Source of the DNA: Paracoccaceae bacterium
GTDB lineage: Bacteria; Pseudomonadota; Alphaproteobacteria; Rhodobacterales; Rhodobacteraceae
Length of the DNA stretch: 14,662 nt
Reading direction: 5' to 3'
Assembly: GCA_012036325.1 (NCBI GenBank)
Contig: JAAUPC010000048.1
Span: 1-14,662, forward strand
Every line of letters begins with the position of its first letter. Position 1 is the first letter of the stretch. The position numbers and the translations under genes were made by a program. Positions 1 through 5,436 of the stretch are shown here, piece by piece. Below the pieces are notes generated by a model. The model ran no database searches, had not been told where the DNA came from, and saw nothing but the letters and a program-made list of their open reading frames with translations.

Positions 1-55
1 GGGGGTCATCCTGAACCCCGCCCGTGCTGGCCGCATCGTGGAGCTGACCGCATGA
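1..55 (+). CDS. 3' end of an unidentified gene (partial)
   Basis: An open frame enters from the left edge (first full codon at base 2) and ends with TGA at 53-55. The 17 visible residues finish in RAGRIVELTA, too little to assign a family. Its TGA overlaps the ATG of the next gene (ATGA), the usual sign of translational coupling inside an operon. The neighbour looks like a phage tail or baseplate component, so this is probably the end of another structural gene of the same module. That assignment is inference from context only. Confidence 0.5.
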   Translation, partial: GVILNPARAGRIVELTA

Positions 56-414
56 GCGACGCCAAGATCTTCACCGTCCGCGCGGGCGACCGGCTGCCTT
101 GGCTGGCCTATGAGTTCGGCTTCAGTCTGGAGGACGCGCTGGGTGTCACCTTTTCCGCCCGGGAAAGCGACGGTGCGCCGGTCTTCATCGACCGCCAGCC
201 CGCGATCATCGCCGACGGGACCTACACGATCAACGGCGTGTCGCGGGTGCTGACGCCCGCGAACGGGATCGTCTTTTACCCCTGGGGCGCTGGTGACACC
301 GCCACCCCGCGCAAGGGCGTGCAGTGCCTCTTCCACATCAACTGGCCCGGATCGCTTGAGGAAAGCCTGCCCTCCGAAGGCTACGTGCGCGTGGTGATCG
401 CCGAGAACTTCTGA
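52..414 (+). CDS. small phage baseplate-like protein (BppU N-terminal-like), hypothetical
   Basis: This is a 120-residue protein without signal peptide or membrane segment. After a short N-terminus it alternates short beta-strand-like stretches: VTFSARESDGAPVFID, then a DGTYTINGV turn, a YPWGAGDT turn near residues 77-84, and a closing GYVRVVI strand near 109-115. This strand pattern resembles the immunoglobulin-like N-terminal domain of phage baseplate upper proteins (BppU / DUF2479), which help hold receptor-binding proteins. The similarity is to the general pattern and not to a fixed motif, so the function is an inference. The ATG overlaps the stop of the upstream gene, indicating coupled translation. 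A stem-loop lies 18 bases downstream and may end the unit. A diverged prophage or gene-transfer-agent tail gene would fit equally well. Confidence 0.55.
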   Translation: MSDAKIFTVRAGDRLPWLAYEFGFSLEDALGVTFSARESDGAPVFIDRQPAIIADGTYTINGVSRVLTPANGIVFYPWGAGDTATPRKGVQCLFHINWPGSLEESLPSEGYVRVVIAENF

Positions 415-431
415 CCCCCGTTTAACAGGCG

Positions 432-461
432 GTTGAAAGGGTGCGTCAACACCCCTTCAAC
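432..461. other. 12-bp stem-loop after the baseplate-like gene
   Basis: Arms at 432-443 and 450-461 pair over 12 positions with a single mismatch (A438-C455) around the 6-base loop CGTCAA. No T-run follows on the + strand, so it is not a standard intrinsic terminator. It could protect the 3' end of the upstream transcript or be a protein-binding dyad. Confidence 0.4.
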
Positions 462-558
462 GCGGGGCACGGCTTCACGAAACCCCACCGACCAGCAGAT
501 CCTTATGGCCGCACCCGACCCTCGAGGGCGGGGCAAACGTCAGTGGGAATCGCACCTA

Positions 559-1377
559 ATGTCCATGTCTGAAATCCAGCCAATTCGACCCATCGCCCCC
601 TACCTGGGCGGTAAGCGCAACCTGGCCAAGCGCCTCTGCGCCATCATCGACCGCGATGTCCACGACACCTATGCCGAGCCCTTTGTCGGCATGGGCGGGA
701 TCTTCCTGCGACGGACACGACGTCCGCGCGCCGAGTTCATCAATGACCGGGGCCGCGAGGTCTAAACCCTCTTCCGGGTGCTGCAGGAACACTACGTCGC
801 CTTCCTCGATCTCCTGCGATTCCAGATCACGACGCAGGCGAACTTTGAGCGCCTGGTCGCGGTCGACCCCGACACGCTGACCGACCTGCAGCGCGCCGCC
901 CGGTTCCTCTACCTCCAGCGCCTGGCCTTCGGCGGCAAGATCAGCGGCCGGAACTTCGGCCTCGCGGCCGACCGCCCGGCCCGGTTCAACCTGACCACGC
1001 TGGAACCTGACCTTGAGGCGCTGCACAGCCGCCTTTCAGGGGTGACGGTGATGAACCTGGACTACGCCACCTTCATCGCCCGACTGGACAAGCCCGGCAC
1101 CCTCTTCTACCTCGACCTGCCCTACTATGGGAACGAAGGCGACTACGGCCCTGGCCTGTTTTCCAGGGCGCGGTTCGAGGAGATGGCCGAGCAGCTGGCG
1201 GGCCTGAAGGGGCGGTTCCTGCTGTCCCTGAACGATCACCCCGACGTCCGTTCGATCTTCGGCCGGTTCTACCAGACCGAGGTGCGGGTGACGTATTCGG
1301 TAGGGTCGAAGAAGACGGTCGAGGAGGCGGGGCGGGGTGAGCTGATTATTGGGAACTGGGTGATGCCTGCGCGATGA
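559..1377 (+). pseudogene. D12-class DNA adenine (N6) methyltransferase, broken by an internal stop and a lost DPPY motif
   Basis: Read from ATG 559 (or 565), the frame gives a 272-codon product, normal length for prophage-type Dam-like enzymes that methylate adenine N6 using S-adenosylmethionine. Visible features are the PYLGGK AdoMet motif (residues 14-19), AEPFVGMGG (motif I, about 39-47), FGGKISGRNFG and a late LSLND segment. The frame is interrupted at codon 69 by TAA (763-765), and the same frame resumes directly with TLFRVLQEHY, so this is a nonsense change and not a frameshift. In addition the catalytic motif IV, DPPY in this family, reads DLPY (residues 186-189, codon CTG at 1117-1119). 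Either lesion alone should abolish activity. Restarting at 778 would give a 199-residue fragment lacking the AdoMet-binding region. No good ribosome binding site precedes 559. It is most likely a decayed prophage methylase. Confidence 0.88.
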
Positions 1378-1748
1378 AGGGGGCCGATCCACTTGCAGAC
1401 TGTGCTGTCAAACAAAATTTGCGCCGCTGGGTGGTCGCGCCCGGGTCCGATCCGGTAAAATCGGTGACAGAATCCGGCTGCGGACCGACCGGCCGGCATC
1501 TCGCTATTTGACAATTCTGGCGAACCGCCGCATCGTAACACCCGTTCGGACGTGCCTTGATAAGCGCCCCGAATGAGAACTCCGAAGGCGGTTACGCCCC
1601 GAAAAGGCGGCCCATCAGAGTCGATCTTCATCCGGGTGCCATGCGCAATGTCCAGGGCGAACGCCTAAAGGCGCGTGGGGGCTGTCCTTCGGCAGTTTTA
1701 TCAACACCCGGAGCCGTTCGCGGCACGGCGTAACCGAAGGAGAAACAC
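1378..1748. other. gene-free stretch between the methylase remnant and the Mu-like module
   Basis: I see no convincing coding frame on either strand across 371 bases. Small features: a CGCC-TAAA-GGCG hairpin near 1660, and a TTGACA hexamer at 1508-1513 with no acceptable -10 hexamer at 16-19 bases. The segment 1735-1748 carries a clear ribosome binding site (GAAGGAG, about 6 bases before ATG 1749). The promoter of the following gene probably lies here but cannot be placed with confidence. Confidence 0.45.
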
Positions 1749-2237
1749 ATGAACGAACTCACTGGCGAGCCATCCCAAGGCTTGCTGCGCAGCCTCAAAA
1801 ACTATGCTCCGGCTGAACGAAAAGCCGATGCAATCGTTGAGATTGAGGACTTGGTCAAATCAGGGAAGTCACTTCGCGCGGCTGTAGAGGAAGTGGCTTA
1901 TCGGACCGGATTGGGCGAGCGGTCGCTGTTCACCTATCTGGCGCGGACTAAGGGCGTGCCGCGCGAGGAATGGGAAGACGCACTGACGCGCAAGAAGCCT
2001 GCTCCTCGCCCAAGGGAAAGCTGCCATTCCGAGGCATTGAAGCGTTTCATCGACCTGTGCCGGACCGGCAGGAATGTCACTGATTGCTATCGTCAGTTGA
2101 TGGCGGAGGCTGAAGAGAATGGCTGGACGCCCATTCCTTCCGAGCGGACCATGCGTCGTAAGCTCGACGCGGAGGTGTCGTGGTCAGATCGCTGGGCTGC
2201 TCGGCGTGCCGCCAGCCGGAATGCGAGGGTCAGATGA
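1749..2237 (+). CDS. stand-alone DNA-binding protein resembling the N-terminal region of Mu-type transposases
   Basis: This is a 162-residue protein with two helical DNA-binding-like segments. Residues ~24-70 (AIVEIEDLVKSGKSL through GLGERSLFTYLARTKGV) look like a helix-turn-helix in which ERSLFTYLARTKGVPREEW matches the 'TLYRWL..V.GV.R..W' pattern of Mu-like transposases. Residues ~93-142 (ALKRFIDLCRTGRNVTDCYR and IPSERTMRRKLDAEV) match the second winged-helix-like region preceding the catalytic core. In full transposases (about 600-700 residues) a DDE integrase core and a C-terminal domain follow; here the frame ends at 2237 and no such core is seen downstream. It is either a truncated transposase or a small regulator built from that module. 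The start has a good GAAGGAG site. Base composition looks somewhat less GC-rich than the housekeeping genes. The stop overlaps the next gene. Confidence 0.6.
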   Translation: MNELTGEPSQGLLRSLKNYAPAERKADAIVEIEDLVKSGKSLRAAVEEVAYRTGLGERSLFTYLARTKGVPREEWEDALTRKKPAPRPRESCHSEALKRFIDLCRTGRNVTDCYRQLMAEAEENGWTPIPSERTMRRKLDAEVSWSDRWAARRAASRNARVR

Positions 2238-2437
2238 TGTGCAATCGCTGTTCCCGCGACCCGCGTGATGCAATCGCTGAGGCCGAGGAAGCCCTGCGCG
2301 GGCTGCGCATCCTCGTCAACGAAGCCGGTCCATCGGCTGACCTCGAAGGAAAGGGCATGGGCGCACTTCTGGGCCTGATCCACGACCGACTGGAGCCTGC
2401 CGTCGAGAAGCTTCAGGACTATGTACCGAGAGCCTGA
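2180..2437 (+). CDS. small hypothetical protein, possibly four-cysteine; start uncertain (2180 GTG or 2234/2237 ATG)
   Basis: This small protein is of unknown function. The common part (about 66 residues from 2237) is mostly helical, with an acidic helix RDAIAEAEEALRGLRILV and a second helix LLGLIHDRLEPAVEKLQDYV. Two starts compete. GTG 2180 has GGAGGTG 4 bases upstream and adds 18-19 residues; the product then has cysteines at 7, 10, 15, 21 and 24, including a CxxC...CxxC pair spaced like a zinc-binding knuckle. ATG 2234 or 2237 uses GAGGG at 2225-2229 and overlaps the upstream TGA, keeping only the second CxxC. The long start would overlap the upstream gene by 58 bases. I list the long form because the cysteine pattern is hard to get by chance, but the choice is about even. 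It is co-transcribed with the upstream DNA-binding gene and ends just before a strong terminator. Confidence 0.55.
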   Translation: MVRSLGCSACRQPECEGQMMCNRCSRDPRDAIAEAEEALRGLRILVNEAGPSADLEGKGMGALLGLIHDRLEPAVEKLQDYVPRA

Positions 2438-2470
2438 TGCGATTTGAACGGCCCGTTAATCGGCCTTTTA

Positions 2471-2497
2471 GGCCCCCTTTCGAGGGGGCCTTTTCTA
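2471..2497 (+). terminator. rho-independent terminator
   Basis: The perfect 8-bp stem GGCCCCCT / AGGGGGCC (2471-2478 and 2483-2490) closes a TTCG loop and is followed by TTTTCT. It lies 33 bases after the stop of the small gene ending at 2437 and marks the right end of the accessory unit. Confidence 0.9.
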
Positions 2498-2769
2498 TCC
2501 GGACTATCCCCGCAATCCGCCCCCGTTTTGCTCCCCTGGGAAAAATCGATCTGCTGCCATATTGACAAACATCGCTTGCAGACTCTGGTGTCGCGCCACA
2601 GCGAAAAACCGGTTGTCCACAGCTATTTCATGCAGAAAACGCTTTACAGGCTTCCGCTTTGCCCACACCATATTTAGTAAGGGCATCGTCGGGCTGACGC
2701 TGATCCTTGCCAGACACCCAGCTTCTAGTGGGTCTCGCCCCGCCTGAAGCAGCATCATGAGGCCGGGCA

Positions 2770-3273
2770 ATGTCGCTTTCCGAAGACTACGCAACGATGG
2801 ACGATCTCCACCCGATCGACATCGTCGAGACCCTGGCCGAACATCACGCCTGGGAATTCGACCGCGTCACGGAAGACCAGATCGCCATGGCGGTCGAAGG
2901 TCAGTGGCGCACCTACTCCCTCACCCTTGCGTGGAGCCCGCAGGACGAAACCCTGCGCCTGATCTGCACGTTTGAGATGGAGCCGCCGGAAGACAAGGTC
3001 TCGGCCCTCTATGACGTCCTGAACCGCTGCAATGACATGGTCTGGACCGGCGCCTTCACCTGGTGGGCGGAACAGAAACTGATGGTCTGGCGCTATGGCC
3101 TCTTGCTGGCGGGCGGTCAGATGGTCGGTCCGGAACAGATTGACCGGCTGATCGCTTCGGCCGTCATGGCATCGGAACGGTTCTACCCAGCCTTCCAGAT
3201 GGTCGCCTGGGGCAATGAAACGCCCGCTGAAGCGATGAAAGTCGCCATTGCCGAGGCTTACGGCCGCGCCTAA
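2770..3273 (+). CDS. YbjN-domain protein
   Basis: This 167-residue soluble protein has the layout of YbjN-domain proteins, whose fold resembles type III secretion chaperones. The N-terminal segment (PIDIVETLAEHHAWEFDRV) is followed by beta strands with WRTYSLTLAWSPQDETLRLI, then FEMEPPEDKVSALYDVLNRC, a Trp-rich WTGAFTWWAEQKLMVWRYGL segment and a C-terminal helix that includes FYPAFQMVAWG. Family members are linked to stress tolerance and motility in enterobacteria, but no biochemical reaction is established. A place beside proC is, as I recall, conserved across alphaproteobacteria. ATG 2770 is chosen because GAGG at 2759-2762 lies 7 bases upstream; ATG 2757 is in another frame. The 27 bases before proC hold a small hairpin. 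Confidence 0.85.
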   Translation: MSLSEDYATMDDLHPIDIVETLAEHHAWEFDRVTEDQIAMAVEGQWRTYSLTLAWSPQDETLRLICTFEMEPPEDKVSALYDVLNRCNDMVWTGAFTWWAEQKLMVWRYGLLLAGGQMVGPEQIDRLIASAVMASERFYPAFQMVAWGNETPAEAMKVAIAEAYGRA

Positions 3274-3278
3274 CCTGT

Positions 3279-3296
3279 CCCCCGAATGACGGGGGG
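3279..3296 (+). other. small C/G hairpin between ybjN and proC
   Basis: CCCCCG (3279-3284) pairs with CGGGGG (3290-3295) around AATGA, followed by GGTTTC. The G-run also lies where the proC ribosome binding site should be (4 bases before ATG 3301), so the hairpin could limit proC translation or act as a weak internal terminator. Nothing beyond the pairing supports this. Confidence 0.3.
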
Positions 3297-3300
3297 TTTC

Positions 3301-4113
3301 ATGACATTGGACGTGGTGGCCCGCGACGGGCTGGTGCTCTTGGGCTGCGGCAAGATGGGCACGGCCCTCTTGACCGGCTGGCTTGATGCTGGCTTGCCGG
3401 TGGATGCGGTCTGGGTGATCGAACCCAATCCAACAGACTGGCTGATTCAGACCGGCGTGCACCTGAACGAAGGCCTGCCGGATGCGCCCGCCGTGGCGCT
3501 TTTGGCGGTAAAGCCGCAGATGATGGGCAAGGCCCTGCCCGCCCTGCAGGCGATGGGCAATGGCACCACGCTCTTCATCTCCATCGCCGCAGGCACGACC
3601 ATCGCCACGTTTGAACAGACCTTGGGCAATCGCACCCCCATCGTCCGCACGATGCCGAACACGCCTGCGATGGTGGGCCGTGGCATCACCGCGCTCTGCC
3701 GCAACGTCCATGTGTCGGATGCGGGCTTTGCCCTTGCCCGCACGCTGATGGCCGCCGTCGGCCAGGTCGTGGACCTTGCCGGTGAACACCAGATTGACGC
3801 CGTCACCGCCGTCTCCGGCTCGGGTCCCGCCTATGTCTTCCACCTGATCGAAGCCATGGCCGCCGCAGGCGAGGCGGAAGGCCTGCCAGCCGATATCGCC
3901 ATGCAACTCGCCCGCGCCACGGTCTGCGGGGCGGGCGAACTGGCCTTCCGCTCGCCTGAAAGTGCCGCGCAACTGCGGATCAACGTCACCTCACCCGGTG
4001 GCACCACCGCCGCCGCCCTTGGCGTGCTGATGGATGACGCAACCGGCTTTCCCGCCCTTTTGCGTCGCGCCGTGAAAGCCGCCGCCGACCGGGGACGGGA
4101 GCTTGGCAAATGA
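3301..4113 (+). CDS. proC: pyrroline-5-carboxylate reductase
   Basis: The enzyme reduces 1-pyrroline-5-carboxylate to L-proline with NAD(P)H, the last step of proline synthesis, in the cytosol. At 270 residues it is normal for the family. The N-terminal Rossmann motif GCGKMG is at 15-20. The family segments AVKPQ (69-73) and RTMPNTPAMVGRG (116-128) are present, and the C-terminal signature runs from AVSGSGPAYVF (170-180) to NVTSPGGTTAAAL (228-240), including the SPGGTT substrate loop. ATG 3301 is preferred: a G-run precedes it, whereas the in-frame ATG 3286 has no ribosome binding site. The gene overlaps the next by 4 bases (ATGA), so the two are translationally coupled. Confidence 0.95.
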   Translation: MTLDVVARDGLVLLGCGKMGTALLTGWLDAGLPVDAVWVIEPNPTDWLIQTGVHLNEGLPDAPAVALLAVKPQMMGKALPALQAMGNGTTLFISIAAGTTIATFEQTLGNRTPIVRTMPNTPAMVGRGITALCRNVHVSDAGFALARTLMAAVGQVVDLAGEHQIDAVTAVSGSGPAYVFHLIEAMAAAGEAEGLPADIAMQLARATVCGAGELAFRSPESAAQLRINVTSPGGTTAAALGVLMDDATGFPALLRRAVKAAADRGRELGK

Positions 4114-4442
4114 TCACCTACGATCAGTTTGAAGTCGTCGACATCCGCGTCGGCCGCATCACCCGCGCCGAACCCTTCCCCGAGGCGCGCAAGCCCGCAA
4201 TCAAGCTGTGGGTCGATTTCGGCCCCGGGATCGGCGAAAAACGCTCCTCTGCGCAGCTCACCCGGCATTATACGCCCAAAGGGCTTGTCGGGCGGCAAGT
4301 GCTGGCCGTCGTCAACTTCCCGCCCCGCCAGATTGGCCCGGTCATGTCCGAGGTGCTGGTTCTGGGCGTGCCGGATGAGGAGGGCCAAGTCGTGCTGATC
4401 GGCCCCGGCCATGACGTTCCACTTGGGGGGAGACTTTTCTGA
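4110..4442 (+). CDS. csaA: CsaA-like tRNA-binding domain protein
   Basis: This 110-residue protein consists of a single OB-fold tRNA-binding domain of the CsaA / Trbp111 type, matching the family's usual length of about 110. Recognisable segments are FEVVDIRVGRI (7-17), EARKPAIKLWVDFGPGIGEK (25-44), SSAQLTRHY (46-54), GRQVLAVVNFPPRQIGPVMS (61-80) and EVLVLGVPD (81-89). CsaA proteins are dimeric tRNA binders proposed to have export-related chaperone activity; the role in this organism is not known. It overlaps proC by 4 bases upstream and the dehydrogenase by 1 base downstream (TGATG), so the three genes probably share one transcript. Confidence 0.9.
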   Translation: MITYDQFEVVDIRVGRITRAEPFPEARKPAIKLWVDFGPGIGEKRSSAQLTRHYTPKGLVGRQVLAVVNFPPRQIGPVMSEVLVLGVPDEEGQVVLIGPGHDVPLGGRLF

Positions 4443-5398
4443 TGCAATCGCTTCTGATCACCCGCCGCCTGCCTGACCGCGTGCTTGACGCCGCGCGCGC
4501 CCGCTTTGACGTGACCCTGCGCGATCGGACCGACCCGATGTCCGCGCCAGAGCTGCGCATCGCCTTGCGTGACTTCGATCTGGTGCTGCCGACCTTGGGC
4601 GACCGGTTTCAGCCTGACGTCTTTGGCGATGTGCCCGCCCCCCGGGCAAAGCTTCTGGCCAACTTCGGCGTGGGCTACAACCACATCGACGTTGATGCCG
4701 CCAAGGCCGCTGGCGTGCAGGTCACCAACACCCCTGGCGCGGTCACTGATGCGACAGCGGACATTGCCCTTTCCCTCATCCTGATGACCGCCCGCCGCCT
4801 TGGCGAAGGCGAGCGTCTATTGCGCGCAGGGAACTGGGAAGGCTGGCATCCGACCCAGATGCTGGGCACCCATGTGACCGGAAAACGGCTTGGCGTCATC
4901 GGCTTTGGCCGGATCGGCAAGGCCATCGCCAAGCGCTGCCATTACGGCTTCGACATGGAAGTGGTGTTTTTCAACCGCTCCCCCGTCGCCGACCCCGGCC
5001 TGCCCGCCCGTCAGGTCGGCATGGAGGAGGCGATGGCCGCCGATATCGTCGTCGTCGCCGTGCCAGGCGGCAAGGCCACGCATCACCTGATCAACGCCAA
5101 AACGCTTGCGATGATGAAACCCTCGGGCATCTTCGTGAACATAGCCCGCGGCGATGTGGTGGATGAGGCCGCTTTGATCGCCACGCTACAAGCGGGCCGC
5201 ATCGCGGGCGCGGGCCTCGACGTCTACGAATACGAACCCAAGGTCCCTGAAGCCCTGATGGCGATGGAGAATGTCACCCTCCTCCCCCACCTTGGCACCG
5301 CCTGTCTTGAGGTGCGCGAAGGCATGGGGCTGATGGCGGTCGCGAACCTCATCGCCTTCGCTGAAGGCAAGGTGCCGCCGAACCTGGTCAATCCCTGA
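4442..5398 (+). CDS. D-2-hydroxyacid dehydrogenase (glyoxylate/hydroxypyruvate reductase family)
   Basis: This 318-residue NAD(P)-dependent enzyme of the D-isomer-specific 2-hydroxyacid dehydrogenase family interconverts 2-oxoacids and D-2-hydroxyacids. The nucleotide-binding motif GFGRIG is at 154-159. The catalytic triad of the family is present: Arg236 in NIARGD, Glu265 in EYEP and His283 in LPHLGTA. The substrate-loop segment LLANFGVGYNHID (71-83) is typical of the glyoxylate / hydroxypyruvate reductase branch, so those substrates are the best guess; phosphoglycerate dehydrogenase is unlikely because there is no C-terminal regulatory domain. It is the last gene of the + strand cluster and overlaps csaA by 1 base. 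A 27-base palindrome follows 3 bases after its stop. Confidence 0.9.
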   Translation: MQSLLITRRLPDRVLDAARARFDVTLRDRTDPMSAPELRIALRDFDLVLPTLGDRFQPDVFGDVPAPRAKLLANFGVGYNHIDVDAAKAAGVQVTNTPGAVTDATADIALSLILMTARRLGEGERLLRAGNWEGWHPTQMLGTHVTGKRLGVIGFGRIGKAIAKRCHYGFDMEVVFFNRSPVADPGLPARQVGMEEAMAADIVVVAVPGGKATHHLINAKTLAMMKPSGIFVNIARGDVVDEAALIATLQAGRIAGAGLDVYEYEPKVPEALMAMENVTLLPHLGTACLEVREGMGLMAVANLIAFAEGKVPPNLVNP

Positions 5399-5401
5399 CC
5401 C

Positions 5402-5428
5402 GTAGGATGGGCAATTTGCCCATCCTAC
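5402..5428. terminator. 27-base perfect palindrome between convergent genes, likely bidirectional terminator or REP-like element
   Basis: The 13-base arms GTAGGATGGGCAA (5402-5414) and TTGCCCATCCTAC (5416-5428) are exact complements around one T. As RNA either strand folds into an 11-12 bp hairpin, without a long U-tract. It sits exactly between the stop codons of the converging dehydrogenase (5398) and fadJ-like gene (5437). From general knowledge, sequences of this GTAGG(A/G)TGGGCA type occur as dispersed intergenic palindromes in several proteobacteria. Confidence 0.7.
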
Positions 5429-5436
5429 CAGCAGGT

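Noticed and set aside
2562..2567. TTGACA hexamer upstream of the ybjN gene
   Set aside because: No -10-like hexamer at 16-19 bases, so not listed as a promoter; the same holds for TTGACA at 1508-1513.
2613..2621. TTGTCCACA, one mismatch from a DnaA box
   Set aside because: A single isolated near-match without clustered boxes, AT-rich unwinding region or replication gene is not evidence of an origin.
2444..2677. 77-codon open frame starting at the terminator
   Set aside because: It begins in and reads through the terminator hairpin; no ribosome binding site and no recognisable protein pattern.
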